Origin: Coccinella septempunctata
Lineage: Eukaryota > Arthropoda > Insecta > Coleoptera > Coccinellidae
NCBI RefSeq assembly: GCF_907165205.1
Contig: NC_058191.1
Span: 29,468,064-29,532,063 of the forward strand
Length of the DNA: 64,000 nt
Direction: 5' to 3'
How positions within the stretch are numbered: the first letter of the stretch is position 1; the number at the start of each line of letters is the position of its first letter. The position numbers and the translations under genes were made by a program. The notes under the pieces are model-generated. The model was not told where the DNA came from. It ran no database searches and saw nothing but the letters and a program-made list of their open reading frames with translations. Below, one piece after another: positions 10,298 to 20,275 of the stretch.

Positions 10298-11325
10298 CAT
10301 AGCGAGTAAAAAGTAGGGCACAAATTCATATCCTCGGTATTGAAGACTTTGTGGAAAAAGTCTCGAAAAATTTCATATACAGGGAGATTCATAACGATTG
10401 GGACATAGGCTGGAGGCAGATTTTTTGGACCAAAATATGGCGATAGGACCAAATATACCTCAATAAAAAATAAATATAAGTTCGAAAGTCCTTTATCAAA
10501 AGAATTATAAAAGGCATAGAAGTCGGAGGAGGCCACGTAGAACATTTAATTTAAGTTTATTCTCTTTATGTTAAGTACATTGTTTGCAATTATGCTTTAT
10601 CGTCGAAATAAATAAATAAAATAAATGAATCGTTACTTCAAATCCCCTTCCGATGCTCTGAACTGTTCAATTGTGTTTTTCTTAAAAATAGATGAAAAAA
10701 TATACAGTGAAATTATTAGCAAAATACGAAAAAAAAATTCATGGTCCTATCGCCATATTTGGTCCAAACAATCTGCCCTTAGCCTATGTCCCAATAGTTA
10801 TGAATCACCCTGTATAATTGATCCTGTTTGTCATGCACCTCTATGAGGGGTGGAGGGTAGACGAGTTTAATTTCATGGCAAAACTGAGTTTATGTACCAC
10901 AAAGCGATGTTTTCCTCGGAATTATTGGATCATTCATGAGTTTTTTTAATCAACTCACTCTTTATTATAGCTATAAAACGATGAAGCTCATTCAATTTGA
11001 ATGTTAATTTTTTTCACGTACTGTGAAGTCGATCATGAAAATATTTTCAGTGTTCTCTTTTCCTCCAATTCATCCCTAGCATAGGAATGTGTTGATAAAA
11101 AAATCTCATCGATGACTAAAGCATTTCTTGCAACAAAAGATATATTCATTACTGGCACAAAAAGTTTGGATTGCTATTAAAAATACTACCCTCCACCCGG
11201 TCGTAGCATGACAATTTCAATCATATAAAAAAGTTGATTGAAAAAGTGACTTGATTATCATTATTTTTAATACACACTAAATACTGAAGATATAACTTTT
11301 TGAACGTTACTGTTTACTCGCTCTG
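10298..11325. mobile_element. TIR element (TACATAGCGAGTAAA ends) carrying a nested MITE
   Basis: The left terminus CATAGCGAGTAAAAAGTA pairs with the inverted right terminus TACTGTTTACTCGCTCTG; TA is present outside both. Further in, TTTGTCATGC and GGTGGAGGGTAG (10829-10860) are inverted near 11190-11215, so the arms are about 150 bp once the nested insert is removed. The nested MITE at 10380-10812 sits inside the left arm. No transposase is visible. Confidence 0.7.
10380..10812. mobile_element. 433-bp TA-flanked MITE nested in another TIR element
   Basis: The left end begins CAGGGAGATTCATAACGATT and the right end is its inverted counterpart TATGAATCACCCTG. The match continues through GGGACATAGGCT and ATGGCGATAGGACCA, giving arms of about 75 bp. 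TA flanks both sides (10378-10379 and 10813-10814). There is no coding capacity. The open frame at 10276-10545 runs across the arm and is not a gene. Confidence 0.9.
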
Positions 11326-12010
11326 TATATCAGTCGTTGAATTCTATTGAAATACTTTTCATGGTTTCATTTAGAGTGCGAGGCTCTGGACAAATAGAAA
11401 CAACAGTTGATTTTCTGAAAACCTGAATAATGTCAAACTTTTTGATTACTTGTTCTATGAGGCAACTTTTTTTTTTTAATCGCTAATTGACTGTAGTCAC
11501 TTCTTTTTGAAGATATCATTTTTGGGAGTGCATGTCCTAATTTTTCCGCTTCATTCTTTTAAAGATTTTGGGAAATTCTGACCATCCGACAATTTTTCGG
11601 AAATTTTTGCTTGGCAGAAAATTGTTGTGTGTTTCTTTCTAATACAAAAAAATTGCACCTATCTGCATATATTATCCTTCAAATTTGTGAAACATGTTTT
11701 TTAGTACCTGATAACTATTTTCATACAATATTTTGTTGGGTGTTCAAAAGGAAAAACAATAAATCTATCATTTTTATGAATTGAAAAAACATTCGAATAT
11801 ATTAATTTGCTTTCAAGAGCTTCTCACTATATTTCTACTTCAGAAAAAATATATATGGTGAAGCAACTTACCACTTATTTATATTTACTTCTGATGTCAA
11901 ACCAACGATTTTGTACTGAAGAAAACCCTTTAAAATTCAAAGAATCTTTCACTAAAATCAACACATGAAAATATAGACAGGAAATGATGATGCATGGAAT
12001 CCATGCACCG
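11326..12010. other. Unassigned AT-rich stretch
   Basis: No coding frame of note and no repeat partner within the window. Confidence 0.45.
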
Positions 12011-12282
12011 TCATTTCCAACTCTGCGATAAATTATAACTTTTGGAAGTTTGAGATAATAAGATATCGATCAATATGAAATGTTTTCGTATCTTTGTCAT
12101 CCCGCATGAGAACGACGCTCCTGTAATATAACCGAATATTTCGTAGACGTACATCAACAAGAATTGCCAACAATAAATATGCAAATTTCCCAGAAACAAC
12201 GTACTGTGAGTGATAAAATGATACCAGAGTGAATGAGGTGGTTTCTGGAGATAAATCTCCCAAAAGTTTTCCGTACTCACGG
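12011..12282 (-). CDS. Candidate exon encoding a hydrophobic, membrane-like segment
   Basis: Read on the minus strand, a frame runs from an acceptor-like CCACCGCAGTTTCAG just above 12282 to a TGA at 12011. The product contains STENFWEIYLQKPPHSLWY, then a long hydrophobic run (FLLMYVYEIFGYITGASF), then a basic MTKIRKHF. It reads like part of a multi-pass membrane protein such as an insect chemoreceptor, but I cannot name a family. Codons look protein-like. The overlapping frame at 12033-12263 would be its shadow. No partner exon was found on either side, so it may be an isolated relic or chance. Confidence 0.25.
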
Positions 12283-12983
12283 CTGAAACTGCGGTGGATT
12301 TATTGATACTATTTAGAAGTTTCAGGGGAGAGGGAGTTTGTTATCCTAGGAAGCATAATAATATAATAGTGAATGTTTTAATGTTTCGAGATTATAAAGC
12401 TGAACAATCTAATTTGGTGAAGGAAGAACTACGTAGAACTACGCTAGAGGAGATTTGGGTACAGGTTCAATCTTGCAGCGACGAATAACTGGTTAGTAGT
12501 TACAAATTATTGCCGCTCCAAATGACACCACGTAGTGTCTTGTAGTTTTCGTTACGTTGAAGAATAGTGGAAGCGGCAAAAAATGTCGTTTCTTAGCTGT
12601 CAAATTGAAGGTGACGGTTTGGCCTGAAGACGAAAGTAAATCCCTCCTTTTGTGAAAAGATGGAACAAAATAAACGGGGTTTTCAAAATTGAGTGCTTCT
12701 CTTTTGTTCAACGGGAAAGTGACAAGAAGCGGTGTTGATAAATGATTTTATAATTAACCTCGACGCTTGCAGAATAAGAAAATTGGGCAGAAGTTATCCT
12801 TGAATGTTTGGATTGGGCCCATCCCTGATAAGATTATTATTGATACATTTTGTGTGTCACCACTTATTTTAGGTGTAATAGTCTGAAATGTTTCACTCAA
12901 TATCTGCTAGAGAATGGTTGTTACTGGATGAAGCTGTACTATCCTTAGCACCGAAATGTTCAAGACTATCGAAGTTTAATAGT
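12283..12983. other. Unassigned region before the mariner copy
   Basis: No recognised gene. The minus-strand open frame at 12493-12711 and the plus-strand frame at 12294-12488 have no known motif. The plus-strand frame at 12888-13337 is antisense to the mariner for most of its length. Confidence 0.4.
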
Positions 12984-13017
12984 AACGCGGATATATTGTC
13001 AATGTCAAAATATTTTA

Positions 13018-14680
13018 TTACTCAACATATTCTCCTCTTAATTGGATGCATATATTACAGCGAACCTGCAACGTCTCTAGACCTTTCAAAAAAATTGTTT
13101 CTTCTTGCTTTGCAAACCAGACCTCCACAGCTTTTATTACATCCTCGTTGGCAGAAAATTTACGACCTTTTGAACTTTTTTTCAGTTGAGGAAAGAGATT
13201 ATAGTCGGATGGAGCCAAATCTGGTGAATAAGGGGGGTGTTCTAGTAATTCAAACCCTAAATCACGAAGTTTTTACATGCAACATGAGATTTGTATGCAG
13301 GGGCGTTGTCGTGCAAAAACAAAACATCTTTGGATAGCTTTCCACTTCTTTTCTCTTCTCTTCTCAATGTTTTTCAGTAGAGTGGTCAGTAATATCGAAT
13401 AGTAATCTCCAGTTATTGTTCTACGCTTATTCAAAAAATCAATCATGATTACTGCATGGCAATCCGAAAAAACTGAAGCAAGAACTTTCCCAACAGATTT
13501 TTTGACACGAAACTTCTTAGGTCTTGGAGAACCAGAGTGCCACCATTCCATCGATTGTTGCTTTGTTTCTGGATCGTAAAAATGTACCCAAGTCTCATCC
13601 ATCCATAGTAACAATTCGGTTTAAGTCTACATCGTTTTCAAATCGAGCACAGATCGAACTCGATGCTTCTACCCTTGAACGCTTTTGGTCAACATTCAAA
13701 CATTTGGGGATCCATTTTGCAGCAATTTTTCTCATGTCCAAATTGACGTGAGCTATATGATGAACGCGTTCGTATGAAATATTCAGTGCTTTAGCCCAAT
13801 GGGGAATTCTCCTCATTCTCCTCAATTTGGGTTATCACTGCATATATAAGTTTAAACTAAATAATTATGAGTTTCATTCATGATTTTTTCAAATTCACAG
13901 CGGAAACTATTCAAAATCATCCTTCAAATATGGGGTTTTAAAATTTAAATCGCTTTATGCGGAGTTTACGATTTGGCAACAGCGCATACAAGACAATGAT
14001 AAGAACAATGTCCGATCAGCTTGTTTATAAAATAACAGCTGTTGATCTACAGGCGCGTACTTACTGGCGAGCTTCAACTGCAACCGTCCATAAAAATCCC
14101 ATAAAATTTTACGACCTTCCTCGTTCGTTGCAGACTTCATGGACAGCCATCTTTGTCTATCTCATCAAGATAGTGTATTTTTGTCCTTTATAATCAAAGC
14201 ATTTTTCAGTCGATGTTGCCAGCTTGTACAATTCTCACAAAACGCTTTAAACTTCAAATACCCATTTTTATTTTTCATTTTTAATTGCTTAAAATAATTT
14301 TTTTTGGGAAACAGTTGAAATGGGTATTTCAAAATGTGGCGTTTCAAAGATATTTAATAAAAAATTCATCATTTTCGTCAGAAGGAGTATTCCCTATTCG
14401 ACGGTCTGATAAAATCATGTCATAAACTGCATCGATATTTTCGGGGACTGACACAACCGGCCTTCCAGATCGATCATCTTCAATGGAAAATTTACCCCTT
14501 TTGAAGACAGCAGTCCAATTTTTCACGGTCGCATACGAAGGACATTGACCACCATATCTTCGTAAATCTGCTTACCTCTCAACCCTTTTAAATACAGATA
14601 CTTGATTATGGATCGATACTCCAATTTTTCGATTTTCACAATTTCGGTGGAAATCTTCATTCTTTTAATTTATTGCGTAA
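13018..14680 (-). pseudogene. Mariner transposase, broken by frameshifts and an insertion
   Basis: A DDD-type transposase that would cut and rejoin the element at TA sites. In order on the minus strand: the N-terminal part including KRGKFSIEDDRSGRP (14344-14526); the 595-bp insertion; DMRKIAAKW and LNVDQKRSRVEA (13595-13825); MDETWVHFYDPETKQQ, which holds the first catalytic Asp (13273-13614); a frameshift that destroys the second-Asp (DNAPA) region; and SDYNLFPQLKK through RGEYVE at the C-terminus (13018-13218), which holds the third-Asp region. An approximately 13-bp deletion adjoins the insertion. It is not functional. Confidence 0.9.
13801..14395. mobile_element. GGGGAATTCTCC element, copy 1, inside mariner
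   Basis: The termini are GGGGAATTCTCC and, inverted, AGGGAATACTCC. Two other copies lie at 19340-20275 and 57684-58241. The interrupted mariner gives an empty site: TAGCCCAATTCGACG in copy 2 becomes TAGCCCAAT/element/ATTCGACG, which implies a 2-bp AT duplication. The body includes GATTTGGCAACAGCGC, AAAATAACAGCTGTTG and CATCTTTGTCTATCTCATC. It has no transposase and is non-autonomous. The superfamily is not settled; a 2-bp AT target site is unusual. Confidence 0.9.
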
Positions 14681-14813
14681 CTCTGGTTTACTTTTTTGAC
14701 CCCAAACTTCACACTGACAGTTCTAATGAGTTATTGTTCGTTGCTATGGTAACGCAATATTTTTTTATGCATGGAACTGGTCTAGGCTAACTATATTTCA
14801 ATACATCCTCGTA

Positions 14814-15935
14814 TAACTACAGAACTTTTGTGTTGCCTGTTGCTGTATTCCTGGATAAAAATTTCATTCTGAAGAGATCCTGTTAGGGGATCCCTACTGT
14901 TACCTCTGTTTCAATCACCGATTCGACAGCAACCCTTAACGAATTCATGATCGTATTCCCTTCGAAACGAATTTCACATCCGAAGCGATCGATCCCCGCA
15001 GAAGAAATCCAGCATATTTTAAAGACGAATGTATTTCCTACACGCCATCCGGACGAAAGACGCGTATCTGAGAAGTGGGAAGAACGTGTTGGTACATACG
15101 TATCTTGGGTCGCGGATCACGAAAATATCAAGAAATATAATATTCAATTTGTCCCAGAGATCCTAGGAAAATATTACATTTAAAGCGGCGCACGAACTCC
15201 AAGGGGGCGTCGCGAAGAAAAGTGGGTCTCGCGTACAAATTCAAGCATCCTCTTTCAGCGTTGACCTACCGGTGACGCCTGACGTGCCTCGCATCACAAC
15301 GCGGCCACTTCTGCCTTAGCCTTCCACTTCCAAGATACGTTTATAACCATCTACACAACGCCCGTCAAAGGGGAAAATCCGGGCGTCGAAATACACGCCT
15401 CGCTTTCATCGCCTTCTCACTTATCGATGGCTCCGGGTCAACTTCGAGTTCGTTAATATCATTAGAATCTTGCCTTTTCAGATCGAATAGTTCGGAACTT
15501 TCCGATTCCAATAACGAATTCCTTTGATCTCCTGTTTTCTATTCATAAGTTCGCACCTCCGAGAGCGTCAGGAAAAAGGAGGACTTCCGAACACTTCGGC
15601 AAGATTGGCGAAGAAGAACTACTCATTACCGGCTTGCTGTGATGTTCCACCTGGAGCAGTCGGTGGAAAAGGTGCTTTTAAATGTAGTTATTTCTTTGAT
15701 GAACAATTCTGAAAGGTAGAAAAATTTCGGCAACGGTAACAAAAATTATTATTCTTATTATCATCACACTTTCAATGGCTACCGGATACATACCCCAAAA
15801 AAAAAAATAGTTAAATCTTCTTGATTACATCAACTGCAGTATTAACCAGGCATAACGTACTTCACAAAACACCAATATTTACGAATTTCCTCAATAAGGG
15901 ATACCAACTACAAACCATTCAAGCCTGATAGTTGA
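14814..15935. other. GC-elevated unique region, function unknown
   Basis: From about 14880 to 15720 the sequence is visibly richer in G, C and CpG than its surroundings and has no repeat partner in the window. A 78-codon open frame at 14947-15183 and a 62-codon frame at 15524-15712 on the plus strand show no domain I recognise. It could be exon sequence of an unplaced gene or a regulatory block. The rest (15720-15935) is AT-rich with nothing visible. Confidence 0.35.
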
Positions 15936-16172
15936 TCAACTCCACTGGCGAGTCTCCACAAGTACCTTTGATGTGTATTTGAAATAACGCCTTCTAGGCG
16001 AACCCTGGCCAGCGCCAGAGTTGACTTTACCTTGGCAAATGTTTATGCACTCTGCGCAAACGTTGGAACTAGCGGACGTAGGCCAAGGCTTGACATGCCG
16101 TCTGTAGCCGCCTTTAAGCTGCATCCACATTATGCCGCTGTGTGCCGAGCGGCCTTGCCCTTGCCGCTGTGT

Positions 16173-16900
16173 AAGCCTAGTTGCACACACACCGATTTTG
16201 GACGGTCGATTTTATATCGGTCGTCCAAATTCCAATAGTGAACCACGTGTGGAAACGGGACCTTGCACATACGCCGACCACTGATCGGTGACGGTAAAAT
16301 GCCGGTGAGAAACCGTCCAGTACCAGCAATACCAGGATGTAGTGGCGTACGTGACTAAGGACACGTTTGTAGAAGCACCGATTGTTTACCATTGAACTCA
16401 AGGAGTTCTTTCTTGAGTTCAATGTTTTTTACCGACCATTTCAGTCGACTTAAGTTGGCTGATCGTTTGGACGGTAAAAATCCGGTTAGTGTGCAAGCTG
16501 CTACCGATAAAATATCGGCCGATTTTATTCCGGGCCGTCCAAAATCGGCCGATATTTTATCGGTAGCAGTTGCTAGCACACTCACCGGATTATTACCGGC
16601 CAAACGATCAGGCAAACGAATTCGACTGAAAAGGTCGGTAAAAAACATTGAACTCAAGAAAGAACTCCTTCTTGAGTTCAATGGTAAACAATCGGTGCTT
16701 GTATAAACGTGTACTTAGTCACATACGCCACTACATCCCGATATTGCCGGTATTGGACGGTTTCTCACCGGCATTTTACCGTCACCGATCAGTGGTCGGC
16801 GTGTGTGCCAGGTCCCGTTCCCACGCGTGGTTCACTATTGGAATTTGGACGACCGATAAAAAATCGGCCGTCCAAAATCGGTGTGTGTGCAACTAGGCTT
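16173..16900. repeat. 728-bp near-perfect palindrome
   Basis: AAGCCTAGTTGCACACACAC at the left mirrors GTGTGTGTGCAACTAGGCTT at the right, with the axis near 16536. Mirrored internal landmarks include CGGTGAGAAACCGTCCA, GAACTCAAGGAGTTC and ACCGATAAAATATCGGCCGA. Its two arms give matching open frames on opposite strands (16177-16422 and 16648-16896), which is a signature of the palindrome and not of coding. Confidence 0.9.
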
Positions 16901-16986
16901 AGTGTGCTAGCAACTGCTACCGATAAAATATCGGCCGATTTTATTCCGGGCCGTCCAAAATCGGTGTGTGTGCAACTAGGCTAAGT
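16901..16986 (+). repeat. Duplicated centre of the adjacent palindrome
   Basis: The segment with AGCAACTGCTACCGATAAAA and ATTTTATTCCGGGCCGTCC repeats the core of the 16173-16900 palindrome (about 16496-16560), then ends in CGGTGTGTGTGCAACTAGGC again. It suggests unequal exchange or template switching at the arm end. Confidence 0.75.
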
Positions 16987-17157
16987 GGATGCATCGTCGG
17001 CTTGTGCCAGCATGCCGCTGTGTGCCACTGAAAAATCGCTGAACTGTCAAGCTGCATCCACATTATGCCGCAGTGTGCCGAGCGGCAAGGCTGCTCGGCA
17101 AAGCCGCTGTGTATGTGGATGCATTGTGTCTCTACCAAAGGAAGCCAACGGAAAGCT

Positions 17158-17620
17158 TTAAGCTGCATCCACATTATGCCGCTGTGTGCTGAGCGGCTTT
17201 GCCGATTGGCAAAATCTCATCGGCAATGCCAACGAGAGAAGACGCATCCACATTAACATGGGTGTATACAGTCTAAATTGCGACTGAAGCAGCATCCACA
17301 TCAGCTTAACGATACGTTTTAAGCTGCATCCACATCATGCCGCTGTGAATGTGGATGCATTGTCGGCTTGTGCCAACGTGCCGCTGTGTGCCGCTGAAAA
17401 ATCGCTGAACTGTCGGTCTCCATCGAAGGGAGCCAACGGAAATTTATAGTGAGGATGTGCCAACCACTGGTCTCAGTGGCCTCGAGCTGCTTGAGTTGCA
17501 ATTTAGGTTGTGTACACCCTTGTTAATGTGGATGCGTCTTCTCTCGTTGGCTTTGCCATAGAGATTTTGTCGATCGGCAAAGCCAATGGGCACACAGTAG
17601 CATAATGTGGATGCAGCTTT
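17158..17620. repeat. Second palindrome of the foldback
   Basis: The left arm, about 17158-17293 (AAGCTGCATCCACATTATGC through GGGTGTATACAGTCTAAATT), is inverted at 17487-17620. The spacer itself has a small inverted pair (GCATCCACATCATGCC/AATGTGGATGC). In addition, GTGGATGCATCGTCGGCTTG at 16985 is repeated directly near 17350, followed by GAAAAATCGCTGAACTGTC in both places. Confidence 0.85.
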
Positions 17621-17636
17621 AGTGTGGATTCATACA

Positions 17637-17939
17637 GCTCAAAATAACAAATAACAAATATAAAAGTTTGAGTTTAAGTTGAATGACTATGTTTCAATGA
17701 GAGTGATCATGCAGCCAAGTAACAAATATAACTTAACAAATAACAAGCCAACTCACAACTTTTACGTTATTTGAGCGCAATTTTTTTATTATGGGCAACT
17801 TAATACGCAGATAGATGCGCATGGGCTTGTCGGGTCACGAAAGTTAACTAAAATTACTGTCAAAACAGATAACAAAACGAACGATACTATTTGAAGGTTG
17901 TGTTTTCATAATTCATCTTAGGTTTATACTGGTTTTATA
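17637..17939. repeat. Short AACAAAT-rich stretch
   Basis: Imperfect runs of AACAAATA occur at about 17645-17665 and 17717-17750. Nothing else is recognised before the next MITE. Confidence 0.45.
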
Positions 17940-18455
17940 CAGGGTGAGTCTTTGACTCGTATAAATATTTTAACGGTAGATTCTTGAGGTCAAAAGAAAC
18001 ACTTTTTTCCTCTACCATTTTTTCCGATTCGGCCCTATTATTTATATATTATATATTATTATTAAAAAGATATAATCATTTTAAGTTTTCATAATGAGGC
18101 GTGCCATCCCTGGAAAAACAAACTTACCTTCAGAATAACTAGCTAAATCTGTGACGGCGCGTTATACGAGGAAATATGAAAAATACTTTTATTGTACAAA
18201 GCGTTAGAATATTCATTAAATAGCTTCCAACTTAGCTTCAAGAGTTGGGGTTCTTTGAATTTTTGGTATTTTGATTGTACGTAATGGTCATAATGAGAAA
18301 ACTGGAAGACGTGAGATAGAACTAAAAATAACATTTTTTTATCGCTTTTCAACAGCCTGATCCGATTGAAAAAAAAATGGTGAAGAAAAAAAGTGTTTCT
18401 TTTGACCTCAAGAATCTACTGTTAAAATAAATATAGAAGTCAAAGACTCACCCTG
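17940..18455. mobile_element. CAGGGTGAGTC MITE family, copy 1
   Basis: The ends are CAGGGTGAGTCTTTGACTCG and its inverted counterpart, both bordered by TA. Just inside, TAGATTCTTGAGGTCAAAAG and AACACTTTTTTCC are mirrored at the other end. The copy is 516 bp long. Two longer relatives lie at 27235-28023 and 58863-59561. It has no coding capacity. Confidence 0.92.
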
Positions 18456-19339
18456 TATAAGACAGGGTTATACTTTCAATACAACACCATTTTATTTCCT
18501 AATGATTAATTTTTGCTAATGAATAATTTTTTTATCGAACTTCTGCGACTTGGAGTGCTCTAATGACAATATAAAAGAATGTGTTAACCTCCTAAATAAA
18601 ATACCTTTTTCATTTACGTGACAACGTAATCCTTCGAAGTTCGGAAACGATCCAATAAATATAAATAAGCACTGAATGAAGAACAAGCGAGACGCATAAA
18701 CCGAAATCATAAAAATGATATCTATGCATCAAGGATAACAAGATTATCATGAGGCCAGCACCCTAATTTGCAACCTGCAAGTGAATATATTCTAATTTTT
18801 CGAAAATTACCTTGAAAAGCCGTGTAAACACACCCATACTGTCCCCATATATCTTCATCATATAATAAGCAGGGTAGCCTAACATATGGTGAAAACAACC
18901 GCGCTAGATTCAAGGGGTGCTGAGTGGAATGAAACTGTATGTTATACAACACTCGCGGCAATTTGGATTGTGCTTCAACCCCACACGTAGCGACCAATAC
19001 GCTGGGGGTGAAATGAATTTTCTCCGAAACAGTCTGACGTGATTGAGTAGAAAAGCAGGAATGTGGGGATTGACCTCTAGTCTGTTGAATGGATATGAAA
19101 TTGTGACATCTATAGGACAAATGAGATAGGAGATTAACTGACGGGGTGAGAAGGATTAGAACGCTGACGTTCTATTCAACTCATATACTCAACAATAATC
19201 CAAAGCTGATATTAATCATATGATTTCACTATATATATTTCGTCATTTGCGTCATTTCTTTTCCGTGTATCTTAATCTCATACTAAGTCAATATAACGAA
19301 AAAACTGTCTTATATTGATTCAGATTGATACGAAGGAAT
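18456..19339. other. Unassigned region with a weak exon candidate
   Basis: A 132-codon minus-strand frame at 18722-19120 is the longest frame here not explained by a repeat. I recognise no domain in it. Within it, 18811-18878 is bounded by an acceptor-like TTTTCACCATATGTTAG and a donor-like TTCAAG/GTAATT on the minus strand, which would give a 68-base exon. Both readings are weak. The rest holds nothing recognised. Confidence 0.3.
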
Positions 19340-19714
19340 GGGGAATTCTCCTCAATTTGGGTTATCACAGCATATGCAAGTTTAAACTAAATAATTATAA
19401 GTCTCATTCATGAATTTTTCAAATGCACCGCGGAAACTATTCAGAATCATTCTTCAAATATGAGGTTTTGAAATTTAAATCACTTCGTTTCTAGTTTACG
19501 ATTTGGCAACAGCGCCTACTGGAAAATGAAAAAAACAATAGCTTGTTTATAAAATAACATCTGTTGATTCAGCCATCATAAGGCGCGTACTCACTGGCGA
19601 GCCTTAACAGCAACCGGCCATAAAAATCCCATAAAATTTTACGACCTTCCTCGTTCGTCGCAGACTCCATAGACAGCCATCTTTGTCCATCTCATCAAGA
19701 AGGTGTATTTGTGG

Positions 19715-20068
19715 CGTAGATAGAGGAAGGGGAAGATAACGTAAACAACAAGAAAAGTGTGTCCAACATCTCTATGTTTTTGTTGACATTTACTGTGCAT
19801 CTACTCCATGTTTGTTTACTTTTACCCCAATATTTGAATGTTTATTATCGTATTCGTGTTCGATGTAATAGTGTTTCGTGCGTTTTAAGACTTAAGTATC
19901 AAGAATTTCGGTGTTGACATGCCAGGAAATTGTGTAATTTGTGGAAAATATGCCGAAAACGATAGATTCGGATTGGGATAAACGTAAACAAAAGCAAGTT
20001 GATGTTGGACACAGAGAGCTCTCCTTAGTAGCTGCGCAATGCGGTATCTTCTCTTTCCTCTATCTACG
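19715..20068. mobile_element. 354-bp element with 8-bp target duplication ATTTGTGG
   Basis: The termini CGTAGATAGAGGAAGGGGAA and, inverted, TTCTCTTTCCTCTATCTACG give TIRs of about 24 bp. The 8 bases ATTTGTGG occur exactly on both sides (19707-19714 and 20069-20076). The sister copies show the uninterrupted site, so the duplication is directly visible. An 8-bp duplication is known for hAT and P superfamilies. The interior starts a short frame with a Cys-x2-Cys pair (see 19919-19981). It is a deletion derivative without transposase. Confidence 0.88.
19919..19981 (+). pseudogene. Truncated 20-residue frame with Cys-x2-Cys, THAP-like start
   Basis: The frame MPGNCVICGKYAENDRFGLG ends at TAA. A very early C-x2-4-C after an initiator Met is how THAP zinc-finger domains of P-type transposases begin. 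With only one cysteine pair left and no C-x2-H, this is a suggestion only. It lies inside the TIR element with an 8-bp duplication, which fits a shortened P-like element but would fit a hAT with a different finger too. Confidence 0.3.
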
Positions 20069-20275
20069 ATTTGTGGTCCTTTATTATCAACGGATATTTC
20101 AGTCGATGTTGCCGAATTGTGCAATAGAAGCGAAACGCTTTATATTTTGAATACCCATTTTTATTTTTCGTTTTTAAGTACTTAAAATAATTTTTTTTTT
20201 TGGGAAACGGTTGAAATGATTATTTCAAACTGTGACGTTTCAAAGATGTTTCATAAAAAATACATCATCAGAAAG

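Larger units (their letters stand above)
12984..14813 (-). mobile_element. Mariner transposon copy 1, interrupted
   Basis: The 5' terminus, on the right, reads TACGAGGATGTATTGAAA on the minus strand. The left terminus carries a degenerate match (AACGCGGATATATTG). Removing the 595-bp insert at 13801-14395 leaves about 1.24 kb, close to the usual 1.3 kb of mariners. Sequence from the 5' untranslated region to the transposase C-terminus aligns with the copy at 42734-43915. TA flanks the right end. The plus-strand frame at 14602-14790 lies antisense in the 5' untranslated region and recurs in the other copy, so it is not a gene. Confidence 0.9.
16040..17636. mobile_element. Large compound foldback element
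   Basis: This 1.6-kb GC-richer block is built from nested inverted and direct repeats. The sub-motif GCATCCACATTATGCCGCTG appears repeatedly in both orientations (about 16118, 17044, 17163, 17324 and, inverted, 17600). It contains two large palindromes (16173-16900 and 17158-17620) and direct duplications. No transposase is present. It resembles foldback-type DNA elements that grew by internal duplication. Several open frames occur on both strands because the arms mirror each other; none is a gene. Confidence 0.8.
19340..20275. mobile_element. GGGGAATTCTCC element, copy 2, interrupted
   Basis: It begins GGGGAATTCTCCTCAATTTG and follows copies 1 and 3 through TTACGATTTGGCAACAGCGC and TTTTACGACCTTCCTCGTTC. 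It is then split by a 354-bp insert at 19715-20068. The right end stops near CATCATCAGAAAG without the terminal GGAGTATTCCCT, so that end is eroded. Confidence 0.9.

Noticed and set aside
12888..13337. 149-codon plus-strand frame
   Set aside because: Mostly antisense to the mariner transposase; the mariner motifs are on the minus strand, and the same antisense frame is seen at 43597-43863.
14602..14790. Conserved 62-codon frame also present at 42761-42949
   Set aside because: Both lie antisense in the 5' untranslated part of mariner copies; similarity follows from the transposon.
16177..16896. Matching proteins on opposite strands at 16177-16422 and 16648-16896
   Set aside because: They are the two arms of a palindrome; no domain and no independent support.
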